DNA of 64,000 bases from Hevea brasiliensis (Eukaryota > Streptophyta > Magnoliopsida > Malpighiales > Euphorbiaceae): positions 41,411,593-41,475,592 of the forward strand of contig NC_079501.1 of the NCBI RefSeq assembly GCF_030052815.1, given 5' to 3'. The position numbers and the translations under genes were made by a program. The notes beneath the pieces are model-generated. The model did not search any database. It saw nothing but the letters and a program-made list of their open reading frames with translations, and was not told the origin of the DNA. Every line of letters starts with the position of its first letter. The first letter of the stretch is position 1. Positions 36,021 to 48,144 of this stretch are shown in pieces.

Positions 36021-37869
36021 TCACTCTCTCTCACCCTCGGCTTCCTCCTCACCGTCCTCATCGCCGCCTCAGAGCCAGTCGGCCATCCAGGAGAAGTCCT
36101 CTTCAGGGTAGCGCTTCTGGAGTTCGGTCAAGAGGTCCTTGTGAGCATTCACATAGGCTCCGGCTATCTTTGTCACCATCTTTTCGTCTTTCTCCTTAAG
36201 CTCCTCATCCTTCGCCTTAAGCTCCTCATCTTTCTCCTTAAGCTCCTCGATGAGTTGGGCGACCTGAGCAGCTTCGTTGGCCTGAAGCGCCTGGACTTCT
36301 CCGAGAGCCCGATCCCTTTCAGCCAGGACACGAGTCTGTTCGGCCAGCCTGTCTTCATAGTACTTTGCCCGTCCCTCAACTTGAGATATATAATCCCGAG
36401 CGGATGAGAGTTGGGATCGGAGGGAAGCCAATTCCTGATTTTTCTTCCCGATCTACTTACCTGCACGGACCTTTTCCCAAACCATGGTCCGATTCACGTG
36501 CACTCCACATCTGCACTCATGGAGTGAGTCAAGATGTCATCAAGGCCGCTCGAGGATAGCCTGTCCCGATCCTCCCGAAGAAAGATGGAAGACCCCAAGA
36601 CTTGGGAAAACCGGGTTCTCCTGCATACCAAGTTATTCTTCAAAGACTCCATTAACTTCTGGGCGCCACGAGAGGAGATCCTCCCAGAAGATTGAGAAGG
36701 CCCCCTTTCCGTGCTTGGGACAACTGAAAGAGTCGGAGGCTGCTCTTCCGATCTAGGAGGAGATCGGACAGCTTCAGTGGTCGGCAGATCCGAAGGTGGA
36801 GGCGGGTCTCCTTGTACTTCCCTGTGTTCACGACCGGTGTTCAAGCATTTCTGAACGCTTCATCTCCTTTATCTTCAGGGAGATCTCCCTTTCCTTCTTC
36901 CGCTTCCTAGAACCCTCACCACCCGCCATACCTGCACAAAGAAAAGGTTAGTGAGATCGCTAAGGTCGTGAGAACTGAGATATAGAAAATACCAATGCCG
37001 AGGTCAGAGAGCGGAAGTTCACGGTCTTGGCCGGTGAGCAATTGAATAGTCCAATGGTGCAGCTCGGCAGTCACCGCATCCAAACAAGAATACTTTTGAG
37101 TGGCGGCCTGACTCTTCAGATCCATCACTATTAAACTTTCCTCCTGACTCAGGGTAATGTGCTTCGGAAGCAAGGGCCCTGGTACCACCACCACTGGGAA
37201 GTCCTCAAAGCAAATGGATCTTTGCTCCTCGAATGAAGAAACGGTTCTTCCAATTCTTAAGGGATGAGGGCAGATCGGAAAAGAGCTCGCAATGAGGCTT
37301 CACTGAAAGAACCAAAGTGTTCGTCATCCTTTCGCGAAGTTAGTCTATGCAGCTCGCGAACACCTTAGCCGTAGGTCCGATTCCCTTAGCTCGGCATAGA
37401 CCCTAAGGCTACCAAGATCCGCCACAAGTTGGGGTGAATTTGAACAATGCATGCTCGGTGAAGTTTTAAGACCTCCTTGTAGAAATCGTCTAGAGGGAAC
37501 CTCGGACCGCCTTTAATCGTTCCTCGTACACCATAACCATGTCATTCTCTTCAAAGGAGTGATCGACACGAAGATCGCCGTGGCACTTGATTAGCTCGCA
37601 TTTAATCAATCAGGCCGAATGTTATATTCTTGGCTAAACGATTGCAGATCGGATTCTCGAAGAACCGACGGTAGCTCGTCTATAGGGAGAGTCTCTCTCC
37701 CTGAAGAAGGTGCGAGCCTTGATGGTATGACCCGCCCCCGAGTTGGAGCGGAGGCCTTGGGAGGTTCTTGTTGAACGCTTGGCCCGACTGCCTCTTCTTC
37801 ATCAGACGATGACCACGAGAACTGAATGGAAGGAGGGCTCGCCGCTCTCTGACCTTCGGCACCGCTCAT
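36021..37869 (-). pseudogene. Antisense LTR gene, Transposase_28-like, 5' LTR copy
   Basis: Broken copy of the gene at 54317-56172. ATG at 37869 (MSGAEGQRAASPPSIQFSW), the ETLPIDELPSVLRESDLQSF segment, then the conserved SWRILVA-type region in shifted pieces, LFSDLPSSL and TLSQEESLIVMDLKSQAATQ. The same 61-bp intron is present at 36932-36992. The C-terminal half encodes coiled coil with KEKDEELKAKDEEL repeats. At least six frame changes separate the pieces. A TATA box on the minus strand lies at 38024-38031. Confidence 0.8.
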
Positions 37870-38023
37870 TTTCAAAAGAAACAAAGAATTTAAATTAAAA
37901 AGAGGATCAAAGCCCTTACCGGAGTCTGATCGGCGTCGGAAGAACTTGAGAAAACGAGAACTTCGGTTGTGAGCAGGGGATTGAAAATCGAATGAGAGAA
38001 CAACTGGCTAACCCTCCCACCCC

Positions 38024-38031
38024 TATTTATA
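38024..38031 (-). promoter_or_regulatory. TATA box for the antisense LTR gene (5' LTR)
   Basis: TATAAATA on the minus strand, 155 bases upstream of the antisense ATG at 37869; the identical arrangement is in the 3' LTR. Confidence 0.6.
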
Positions 38032-38299
38032 CTAGTCCGAGTATTTAATGCTCGCGAGGTTCTAGGCAGCGCATCGATTGGTGGGACTCGACAGCTGTTC
38101 TGACACTTCTCTCAAATATCCGAATGTTCAGAGATCGGTTAATTGGAGATCGGCATAATAAGTTAAATATTTTGAATAAAGGATCAGTTAAGTGTCATTC
38201 AGGTAAAGAACCAGATCGGATAACCACATTAGAGATCGGAAAACAATCAATGCAAAAATAATAAGATGATAACTGACAAAATAAAGTCTTTATTTTCAA

Positions 38300-38530
38300 A
38301 AGATCGGATTACATCATTTGGGCGATCTCTAGGGATCGGATTACACTAACATTGGATCACATCATTTCTGTGATCTCTAGAGATCGGATTGCATTGAAAA
38401 TAAAATACATCATTTGGGCGATCTCTAGGGATCGGACTACAATAAAGGTCTAACTACATCATTTGGGCGATCTCTAGAGATCTGATTACGTTTTAGGATT
38501 ACATCATTTGGGCGATCTCTAGAGACCGGT
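38300..38530 (+). repeat. 48-bp tandem repeat, 5 units
   Basis: The word 'catcattt(ggg)cgatctctag' recurs at about 38312, 38360, 38408, 38457 and 38502, each followed by a 'gatcgga'-like word. Same block at 56605-56830 in the 3' LTR. It lies just upstream of the antisense gene promoter. Confidence 0.8.
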
Positions 38531-39451
38531 GGAACATCCTATCTAAAAGGCCTATGTCAAAGCCTAGTCTCGTGGCTGAATCAAAAGACGTGTTTGACCA
38601 GGAGACCGGCTGTTGACATCGGATAGATGTGCAGCTCAGATGGGGTGACTATGACTCCCATGAAGATGAGAGACATCGTCACCGATGTTACCACCGAAAC
38701 CGACTACCGTCGAACACCCAATGTGGAGGAAAACCGCCGAACACTCAATGTGATGAGAAACCGAATGAACTCGGTTGAGCGACTCGAGATCGGTGCAACC
38801 AAGGTCCGCAATACAGATCGGTCAAATCCAAATCCTCTCACCATCGCCGCTAAGGTCATTCGATCACCGGATCGTGAATTTTCGGTGAGTAAAGAAGTCC
38901 ATCGGAAAAGATCAAAGCCACGATTATAGCCGAACTTCCACCGAGCAATAGAACAGTGGAAAGTAAGAAAGGAAGAGAGGAAAATCAGATGAAAGAAATG
39001 TCTCTATCGACGAGTATATATAGGGGAAAATGAGCATTTATTGTCGAGCGAAAACAAAGCGAACGCCGAATCGAGGACAATTAATACTTTGACTGCACTG
39101 GACTGAAGAAGGGAAAAGATCTAATAGTAGATCGGAAGGTGGGAGACCAGATGAAAGGTCGGAAAGAACATGTGAAAGAGATCGTAAAGAGGAGGGATCG
39201 GAGGCAAAAAGAATAAGACAAATTCCAATAACTGCCGACCGAATCCAGTCTTTCGCTCTTAACCCTGATCGTTCGGATAAGGAAATTTGGGACCGCTTGA
39301 TGGAAAGAAGAAAAGGACAAATATTATGAAGAGTGATCTCAACCATTCATTTTGATTCTCTTTAATTCCTGAACCTCCGATCATGTCCTTCAAATCTCGA
39401 CCCTCCATCTCCTCAAATAAATCCCGACCTTCACGAAGAGCACCCGATTCC

Positions 39452-39459
39452 TATAAATA
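39452..39459 (+). promoter_or_regulatory. Sense LTR promoter TATA box
   Basis: TATAAATA followed about 30-60 bases on by a purine-rich 'agacaagaggtc' start region; the same box is at 57779-57786 in the 3' LTR. It probably drives genomic RNA of the Ogre element. Confidence 0.6.
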
Positions 39460-39856
39460 CCGCATAAAAACTGCTCAAAAGACGGCAAGAAAAAATAGAC
39501 AAGAGGTCATATTATAGCAGAGGAACTCAAATTTCATTTAGTTTGCTACTCGCTACTTAGAAGTTTAAATCAAAAAGACTTTTAAAACTAGTTTTCTGAA
39601 GTGTTATTCTTGAAAAGATTCTGAATCTGAACTCTACATTTCCAGTTTGTTCATTATCTGGTCACACTCTCACTTTCTGCCTTTTATCATCTCTGTCCAA
39701 GCTCAACTTCATTCCATTCGGTTCTTTTCATCTTGATATGATCGCATTTTAGCTAAGCACCCTCCAGTTCACGAGGAACACCACCCCTCAGGCCAATCAA
39801 TCCTTGCCTTATCACTATTTGACACCCCATAGTTATTTTAGTAGCTTTGGCTCCTT

Positions 39857-40100
39857 ACAGTAAGAGCTCATACTCATCGCTTTATTAAGTGCTTACATTT
39901 ACTTTCTGCATTTTCTTTGTTCTTCTCACATCTGTGACTTCCTACTTTTGCACAAACGATCCCCAAAGAATGTTACTGTAAGAGCTCATATCACTGTTTT
40001 ATCGAGTGTCTGCATTTACTTTCCGCATTTTCCTGTGTTCTTCTTACATCTGCAACTTTCTTCAAGACTATTTTTGCACAAACGATCCCCAAAGAATGAC
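39857..40100 (+). repeat. Imperfect 115-125 bp tandem duplication
   Basis: Two units beginning 'gtaagagctcat' (about 39860 and 39979) and ending 'cacaaacgatccccaaagaatg'. The second unit has an extra 'ttcaagacta'-type segment. Matching pair at about 58190-58436. Confidence 0.8.
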
Positions 40101-40560
40101 ACTCCCAAATCATCTATTTAGTGATCGGCCATTTTTATTAATCTTCATCTTTTTGAAAGCAAGTTTTCTAACTCCTAGTAGTATGTAAGTGGTTGGGTAA
40201 ACGAGGTAATCGCAACTTAGGGTCTCTTTAAAAGAGAGAACATGAATAACACGTCAGAAGATAGCCAAACTATTAGGCCGACGTGAAATGAGAATTCGAC
40301 AAAGATGTCATAAAGTGGAATAAGAGCAAAGTAAACGAAACAGAGTAGATCGGTCATTAATAGATATCGGTAAAATGAACGCATGGAAGGTCGGTAAATC
40401 AAGTCTAGTTTTCCCTATCTAGTCAAAAGGTATTGAGAAGCCTTATCCCCAGCATCTTAGAACGCCAGAATCCTTAGCTTTAGGTTCTTATGTCATGTAG
40501 TTGAAATTAAAAATCCTGGAGATAGGAGAAATCCCTTCCAGTGCTCTGTTAACTGAAAGA

Positions 40561-40880
40561 GATCGGAAGAGAGTTCTTATCCGGTCTCAATCCAAAATTT
40601 TAATAAACGTAAAAAGAGATCGGAGGAGAGTTCTTATCCGGTCTCCCTTCAAAATTTTAATAAACATTAAATAGGGATCGAAGGAGAGTTCTTATCCGGT
40701 CTCAACTCAAAACATTAATATATAACTCTAAAGGAGATCGGAGGAGGTTTCTTATCCTCTCCCTCAAAATTTTAATAAATAACTTAAAAGAGATCGGAGG
40801 AGGGTTCTTATCCGTCTCCCCTCAAAATTTTAATAAACAACTTAAAAGAGATCGGAGGAGAGTTCTTATCCGATTCTCAC
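40561..40880 (+). repeat. 57-bp tandem repeat, 6 units
   Basis: 'gatcggaggagagttcttatcc' type units start at about 40561, 40618, 40676, 40736, 40793 and 40849, separated by 'ctcaaaattttaataaa'. Same array at about 58900-59215. Confidence 0.88.
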
Positions 40881-41237
40881 ACACCCGCACACTAAGGTTG
40901 TCTCATTTACTTTTGTATCCGGGTGATCCAAATTTAGTGAAAAATCAAATATTCCTTTTACCAAAAGGATTAACATTGCCGCCTAAGCCCTCCTAACTAA
41001 TTTATAAAGGACGCAATTAAATCTACTTACCCTTATTAAGGGACGAGGTGGGGTGCCTAACACCTTCCCACCCGCTACGGACCCGAACTTAGAATCTCTG
41101 CTTTGAAGTGGTTTCATTTTTTTAATTTAACTTCTCAAATGGTTTTCTTTAGTTTCCTCAAAACTAAGGTGGCGACTCCTCACTTTTTCCGCTTCGTGAG
41201 TGATCGTCCGTGCATCGCAAAATCTATTGCGACAGCT

Positions 41238-41255
41238 TGGCGACTCCGCTGGGGA
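41238..41255 (+). other. Ogre/Tat primer-binding site
   Basis: TGGCGACTCCGCTGGGGA three bases after the LTR end. Ogre elements are reported to use tRNA-Arg; I could not verify the pairing here. A 10-base copy (TGGCGACTCC) sits inside the LTR at 41170-41179. Confidence 0.7.
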
Positions 41256-42092
41256 TCTGTCCCCGGTCTAGTGGTCCAAAAGTAGGTTTAATTTTGTCTG
41301 ATCAAATTATAGTTAGATAGGCTCACTAGGCGATGTCTTATATGTTAATTATTATTACTGCTAACTATTTTGTTTTGCCTGTTCTATCCCTTACAGTGCT
41401 CTTCATTTCAAAAAGAAAAAAAGGAAAAAATGGAAAAATAAAATCCCCCTAAATTGGGAAGAGGTAAAGGTGTCCCTTCACACACCGAACACTCACACAA
41501 TGTCCTCACACACTATGGTCCTAACCCGGGCTTTCTTACCCTTTTAGGAAAGTAGGAGGGAGTCATGTAGCGGTACCCGTGGGTTTTACCCCGTTAGTAT
41601 CCGTGAAGGCTTCTGCTCAAATTGAAACTCGCTCTATCCACTGTGATACTCGTGGAATTTTCCCGATAACATCACAGGGGTAGAATGGGGCTCTACTGTT
41701 TACAGTAGGGGCAATTTGGGAACCTGTGGCTTTTAGAAAATTAGTTCCTGAGCTAAACTATCACAATAGTTGAAGGCCGTAGTAAACTACCTCATAAGAT
41801 AGAACTATCCAGGTAGGTAGCGCTCACCCGGTGTTAGGAGTCTCCCTACTATAGGACAAAAGGGGCATACTTTCTCTTACCCTATTCTGATTTAATTTCC
41901 TTTTGTTCATTTCTTTTGAGGGTAATCTTGAATCCTATTAGAACACCTACACATTTTCCTACTTTGATAAATGTGTACTTGTCACTCTGTCAACAGTATG
42001 ATTCAAAATTACCCTAATTTGTCTTACTAACGAATTTTCTCACAGGCATTACCAAACCAAGAGTCCAGAAAAGGATAGGCATCTTTTTTATC
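41256..42092 (+). other. Ogre/Tat untranslated leader
   Basis: About 840 bases between primer site and ORF1, with no recognisable coding. It contains GC-rich short blocks (for example 'ggtacccgtgggttttacccc' at 41573) that may fold, and a pyrimidine-rich stretch near 41880-41920. Confidence 0.6.
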
Positions 42093-43967
42093 ATGGCATC
42101 CTCGAGTCACTGCAAAAGGTTCTAATGCTAAGTTTTGGTCCAAATCACTCATAGTCCGCACTCGCAAAATGATGCTTCCGAGGTACCGCTAGCTCGCTAC
42201 CTTCGCTAGATCCGAATAAAATAGAGGTCGAATGAATTTCAGAGGGTCTGTCTAACGGATGGAGGTTGCTTCCCGATCAGGCCAAGGTACGTTTTGAAGA
42301 GAAGTACGGGAAGATTGCAACCTTAATGCAAGTCAAGGTCCAAATCCCGGCATTAAAAGCCATGTTGTCGGTTTGGAATCCTAAGTACGGGGTATTCTCT
42401 TTCAATGACATTGATACGGTCCCCACTATGGAAGAATATCAGGCATTGCTGGGGATCCCATACTCATTGCAGAACCGGATCTACTTACACCTCGAGCATA
42501 GGCAAACCTGGAAACGGTTGGCACATATGTTGGGTTCTCCCCCAGAAGAAGTAAAGTCCAAAGAAACTGCCAAGGGAAAAACACATGGTTGGTATTGGAC
42601 ATATCTCCAGAAATGTTTAGATCAATGCCTCCATGAAAAACAGTGGGACCGGGTTTCAGTAGCTCTCGCTTTGGGAATCTACGGTCTGATTCTGTTCCCG
42701 GGACCATTGGGAATCATAACTTGCAACGCGGTGGAAGTGTTCTGGACGGTGGAAAGGCAGCAGATTAATCCAATACCTGCAATCCTTGCGGAGACTTTAT
42801 TAACCCTTACCTACTGCAGACAACAGGGCAGAGGATCCCTTAAGTGTTGTTCTCAACTGTTATACCTCTGGATTATCAGTCACATGTGTCCTGTGGAGAC
42901 AAAAGGATTGACTTGGTACCTTGACCAGCCTCCCATTGAGAAGATGATCCGATTAGTGATCAGCCCGAAGAATGAAAAACAGTGGTGGGAACGGATTTTG
43001 AGTTTCAATAGCCATGATTACTGTTGGAGGAAGCTGTGGACGTCAAGCCAACCCGTTTTGATCTGCAGACAGGGGTATTCGATGGTGTCCTCGATCGGAG
43101 TAACCGGATACACAAGTTACACTCCGCATTGGTAATGAGGCGCTTCGCTCAACACAATGCGTGATCAACATTGAAGAATACCACCAAGGTCGCTTCTACC
43201 ACGAGCTCAAAGGAGAAGAAGGGTTGAAAAAGGCTCGCAAATCGTGGGAGAACGTCACTCTGATGGAGAGATCGCCTAAGGGCCCAAGCACCTCGGGCGA
43301 TTATCTTAAATGGAGAGCTGACAGGGACCGAGAACATTCAACTGTGAAATTCGAAGACAGTAACCCGCTCCGAGATGTCCTATTAGAAGAAACGAATGGC
43401 CATCTGGATGACTCACTACGAGAGGCTAATACTGAGAACTCACAACTGCAGGAACAAATAAAACAGCTGAAGGACCAACAGCAGAAACTTAAAAGGAGAG
43501 TAAGAAGACTTAAGGAAGAGGTAAGGGCCGAAAGGATGGGGTTCGAGGAGCAAAAGGTACAGTGGGAAAGGGAAAGAGACTCTCTCCAAGCTGAGGTAAA
43601 AGAAGCGAAAGTACAGAATAACAAGTTTCAGGAAAAGATGAAATACCAAGAGGTACTCGTCGAATAATATAAGCAAGAAAGTAAGAAGAAGAAGCTCGAA
43701 TTGAAAGAACAAGCACTACTCATCAACGATATCTTGAAAGAGTGCTAAAGAAAGGAAAGAGAAAGAAAATGTCGCTTCTATCAAGGACTGAAAGAGAATG
43801 TTGACCAGCTGGAGAGAACAATAGCACGGGGAAAACAAGAATTATTACCTGAATCTGAGTACGCTCTGAAAGCATTCGACCCCGCCAAGCAGGAAGAAAG
43901 GTTGTATGAGTATCTCAGAAACTGTCATCTTATTATAAAGAACCTTCCAGAGCCTAGGCCAATGTAA
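42093..43967 (+). pseudogene. Ogre/Tat extra ORF1 (DUF7745-like)
   Basis: Probable start ATG 42093 (MASSSHCKRF); the frame then breaks several times before 42236. The long piece 42236-43135 holds VRFEEKYGKIATLM, VPTMEEYQALLGIP and VALALGIYGLILFPG; these match plant ORF1/DUF7745-type proteins found upstream of gag in Ogre elements. A frame change near 43135 leads to a second piece (43161-43967) with stops at 43665 and 43746: a basic coiled coil (EQIKQLKDQQQKLKRRVRRL) and a C-terminal ...LIIKNLPEPRPM before the TAA at 43965. Function unknown. Confidence 0.8.
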
Positions 43968-44386
43968 AAGATACGATTTTAATGAAGTGATTTTTGGACC
44001 ATTGTTTAGCAAAATTTGTGAATGAATAGTATGACTCCCGTAGGAATTTCCTCGCTAGGGTTATGTGAAAAATTGAAATGTGCCATATGAACAGGAATCA
44101 TAAATGCGCATTCAATCCCGTCATTCACGGTCAGACTATCGAACGATGCCATGATAAAGCTGAGGCGATTATCCTTTTTACAGATTTCAACCTGGCTCTC
44201 AAATGCCATCAGATCCTTCGCCCGCATCAGACTTTTAGTTTCTTTGCAAAATTCAAAGTTTATTTAAAATTTTCTTTTTTTTACCCCTTACAGGAAATCA
44301 ATATTGCTTCTAACAACGCAAGTCTGACCAAGCACACGGTTCAACCCCAGCGAGTGTACTTAACAAGATCTCGAACAAGAAGACTA
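43968..44386 (+). other. ORF1-gag spacer
   Basis: About 420 bases, AT-rich, without a conserved frame. It includes a pyrimidine-rich run ending in CAG ('tttttttaccccttacag', about 44275-44293), which looks like a splice acceptor before the gag region; a matching donor could not be chosen. Confidence 0.45.
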
Positions 44387-46173
44387 ATGGAAGACCAGGA
44401 ACAAGTACAGAACCTACAGGGGCAAGTGTCCGAACTGAAAGACTGTGTTTCGTAACTTATGAAGATGATGAGGAGATGTCCCAAAATAGGCCCACTTCGC
44501 ACCCTAACCTACCATTACCTCCCCACCTCCTACAACGGTTGATTCTCACTACGCTCAACCTCCTTCACTTTCCACCATCAATCCTGACCCGACAACTCGC
44601 CAATCCGGTGACCATAAATAATGACCTACCTTTTTCCTATTACCCGCTATCTCAAATGCCGAGCCACACCCTTCAATCCCGATCCTCCAATTTACTCCAC
44701 CCTCGGCTCCCAGCTTGGAGGAGCGCATCATACGGTGGAAGGAGAACATAGGGCGAGAGAAACGAGAAACTATCGGCTCTAGAAGAAAGATCGAGGGCAA
44801 TAGAGGGGCTGAACATGTATGGTTCATCGATGTGTCGCCACCGAGATTGGTGCCGATGTGGTGGTACCACCCAAATTCAAGGTTCCGATTTACAAGTACA
44901 CCGAAACTCAGATCCTCAGATCCACTTGGCAACCTACATTGCCAAAATGTCCGCTTTAACAGAAGATGATAGACTTCTCATTCACTTCTTTCACGAGAGC
45001 CTCCGAGCAGCTCCGAGATGGTGTATACAATTGGACAGAGCAAGTGCACTCGGAAGGATTTAGCCGATACCTTTCTAAAGCAAGACAAATTCAATTGTGA
45101 TGCGGCACCCACAAGGAGGGACCTCTAACCTGGTACAGAAAGACCGGAAGGTTTCAAGCAAGATGCCCAACGATGGAGGGAGAAGGTCAGCAGTATATCC
45201 TCCTGGATCGACAATGAACTCGCTCCTATTCATCGAAACATTGAAGGCTCCCTACTTCAACCTGATGATTGGCAATACCTCCAACAGCTTCTCAGATATC
45301 ATCCAAGCTGGTGAGAGAATTGAAGCTAATCTGAGAATAGGAAGACTACAGGAGTTGGCTGAGAACCCTGTAAAGAAGACTGCCAGCTTTGGCAAGAAGA
45401 AGGAGGGTGATGTACACTCTATCACCCGTCAGAATAATTACCCCCAATTTCCCCAAAATAACTACCGGCCATATCCTCCCTCTCATGGCCAAACCATCGC
45501 AAACATTCCACCTTCTTTCCCTAATTATCCACAACCACGCCCACAATACGCCCCACCTACAAATTTCCAACCAAGACCACCTCCTCCTCCAGCTCAACCA
45601 AGACCACCACAAAACAACCCGAGACCTCCAAGGAACCCTGATCCACCTCTTCCCCTTCCTCTCAGTGAAATATACCGATACCTTGTCGGTATAAACCAAA
45701 TCGTACCAGTTCCCTTAGACCCGATCCAGCCGCCATATCCCAGGTGGTATGATGCCACTGCCCGGTGTGAGTATCACGGAGGGGCACAAGGGCATTCAAC
45801 TGATAACTGCGGGGCACTCAGAGGGAGAGTGCACGCTTTAATCCGAAACGGGTGGTTGAAGATCGAGGGAAATGGTTCCCTCCCCAATGTTACCTCAAAC
45901 CCACTGCCTAACCACAATGCGGGCAGTGGTGTAAATATGATAGAGTCTAAGGGAGAAGGATCAACACCAGAAGTGGATAAGCTGGTTCCATACTTCGAGG
46001 AGATTTTTACTGTAGCAACGAGGGAAGGCTACCTTTGCCCTCAGGTAGCGGGATTCGAAGAGAGTACGAGGTGTCCTTACCATGGAGGGGCAAACGCCAT
46101 GAGTCGCGAGATTGTGAGGGTTCAGCAAGAAGTCCTAACTTATTGTCACTCAAGGTTCCGAGATGCCGCATAA
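44387..46173 (+). pseudogene. Ogre/Tat gag
   Basis: Likely start MEDQEQVQNLQGQVSELKDC (44387); the frame closes at 44453 and coding resumes in other frames. Landmarks: HLATYIAKMSALTEDDRLLI and HFFHESLRAA (about 44930-45015), then an open stretch 45097-46173 with FIETLKAPYFNLMIGNTSNS and IIQAGERIEANLRIGR (typical end of Ogre/Tat gag), a long proline-rich region (NFQRPPPPP-like, about 45420-45660) and a zinc-binding-like cluster CEYHGGAQGHSTDNC at 45766-45810. A second cluster begins CPYHGGAN at about 46069 but has lost its later His/Cys. Gag forms the particle and binds RNA. Confidence 0.85.
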
Positions 46174-47612
46174 GGTCAAGACGGAAAAGGGAGTGAACAC
46201 CACTGGATGCAGCCAAAATGCTTCTACCTCCAAACCCAGAATCACCTTCTCGCCCCCGGTAGCCTCACCGCCGGTAACGGTTATCCGAACTCCACCTCAG
46301 CTCCCCATCACCAATACTCACGCTGTCCCATGGCACAATAACGTCCAAGTTTTCACTCGTGAGCGTCAAGCAAGACATCCGCTCCTAGTCTTGCCTCACC
46401 TCCGCACCACCAAAACCATGTTTCGCTCCTCACGAGCACTTCGTAATGACTTATGCCGACTCATAGCAACATTACTCCCCAAACTAGTTCTCGGCCCGTT
46501 ATCACAACAAAGCCCTCTCCACCTGAGCAAGAAGTCGAGTTTGTAACTCAAAGTGGGAGGTGTTACGGGAACGAAGAAAGAGAGAAGAGAAAAGGGAAAG
46601 TAAAAATGGGAGAGTCATCAAAAAATACAGAAGAGGAGGATGAGAAAGCAGGGAAGTAGAACTCATCAACATAAAGAAGAAGAAGAACTACTGCTCCAAA
46701 TAATGAAACAGAGTGAGTATGATGTAGTGGAGCAATTGAGGAAGACACCAGCCCGAATTTCACTGTTATCACTGATCCTGAGCTCTAAAGTCCACCGACA
46801 AGCCTTGCAGAGAATCCTGGATCAAGCCTTTGTGAACCCTGACATCACACCGGGACGCTTTGAGAAGATAGTAGAACAAATCGTGCTTCCTACTTTGTAA
46901 CGTTTTCTGAAGAGGATGTAGATGACGCAGTGTTAGGGCATAATAAAGCTCTACATATAACTGTGAAGTGCAAGGGTTGTATAGTGGCCAAAGTTCTCAT
47001 CGATAACGGATCGGCCCTTAATGTACTGCCTAGCGCAACCTTAGCCAGGCTGCCGGTCGACCAATCATATATACGCTGAGTGCTATGGTGGTAAGAGCCT
47101 TTGACGGCATACAGAGAGAGGTGTCGGGAGACATTGACTTGCCAATCCAAGTCGGTGCATGTACTTTCAACGCCACGCCTGTGATGAACATTGAGCCGCT
47201 TACACTATGCCGTTGGGAGGCCATGGATCCATTCCGCGAATGTCGCTCCTTCGACTTTGCACCAAAAGATCAAATACATTAAGGACAAGAAAATCATCAC
47301 CGTAAGGCGCAAGAAGCCATATCGTCACCAAGCCGCAATCACTTCCTTATGTGGAAGCGCCAAGAATCATTGGAGAGTTCTTTCCAGGCCCTTGAACTGC
47401 AAGATACCGGCAAGGAGGGGGCTATGGCTATGGTGGCCAAAGTGATGTCGAGGAATGGGTATCAAGAAGGGAAAGGCTTGGGCACCGCCTTGCAAGGGAT
47501 CGTGGAACCCATACCAGCTATTCGTAAGGTGGGCCGTAGTGGTTTGGGATATGAGGAGGATGCCTCGTGGATGGGCGATTCGATGAGGAAAATACTTCGG
47601 ATCGAGGTTTGA
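46174..47612 (+). pseudogene. Ogre/Tat protease followed by a G-patch
   Basis: An N-terminal linker with EYDVVEQLRKTPARISLLSL (46640-46900 piece) precedes the aspartic protease. Its active site reads VLIDNGSALNVLP (Asp at 47002-47004), with Asn where Ogre/Tat proteins usually have Gly. Further pieces: VVRAFDGIQREVSGDIDLPI and RPWIHSANVAPSTLHQKIKY. At 47421-47565 an open segment has a G-patch signature, NGYQEGKGLG, then LQGIVEPI. G-patches bind nucleic acid and follow protease in some retroelements. At least four frame changes divide the region. Confidence 0.82.
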
Positions 47613-48144
47613 CCGTAAGATGGGAAAGATGAAAGTAGTCCCAAAATCACGAGATCTTCACCAAACCGGCCATTCAACATCCGCAAATACGTAAGAATCA
47701 CCCGATGATCCATCCATCGATGTCATCCAACCGACTCCTTGTATGAGGCCCTAGTCTCGCCAATGACCGAGGGGCAAGAGCTGAACAATCGACAACGGAG
47801 GATATCCTCGCACTCAATTTCGAGTAAAGTACCTCTCCGTTATCTACACTTGATCATTTTGTCCATGGTGACAAGTGTAATCGTAAATGGACCTTTTCTT
47901 ATGGCATTAATATTAATGAGTTGATAGCGCATTTTAAATCCAATACTCTCTTTCTTTCCTTTTAATTCCACCCTTATAACATGTTCTATTCTTTATTCAT
48001 TCAGACCATTCATCAATTAACACCTAATAATCCAATAGACTCGTAAATTCCTCCGTTAATTTTGAAATCCCCATAACCGCCATTACTTCAAGTGATTCTC
48101 GAGGAAGACCTTACGTAAGAAGACGATGAAAAGATGAACCCTCC
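47613..48144 (+). other. Protease-RT connecting region, possibly intronic
   Basis: No conserved protein can be read between the G-patch and the RT N-terminus. The middle (about 47930-48015) is T/C-rich and ends 'tattcattcag', like a plant 3' splice site. Ogre elements are known for an intron that must be removed to join gag-pro with RT; this stretch is where one would expect it. Inferred, not shown. Confidence 0.4.

Larger units (their letters stand above)
35360..41234 (+). mobile_element. Ogre/Tat 5' LTR (5875 bp)
   Basis: Starts TGTCGACACCATATTTTGG and ends CTATTGCGACA. It carries an antisense gene (36021-37869), a 48-bp repeat block (about 38300-38530), a sense TATA box (39452-39459), a 115-bp duplication (39857-40100) and a 57-bp repeat block (40561-40880). 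The hexamer GATCGG/CCGATC recurs very often. Compared with the 3' LTR it has many 1-4 base gaps centred on CAG/CTG/CCGG. Confidence 0.95.

Noticed and set aside
41238..41255. tRNA gene
   Set aside because: Only an 18-base primer-site match to a tRNA 3' end; no cloverleaf can be drawn around it.
42266..42268. Start of Ogre ORF1 at this position
   Set aside because: The codon is TTG and in-frame coding continues upstream to 42236; ATG 42093 fits the family start better.
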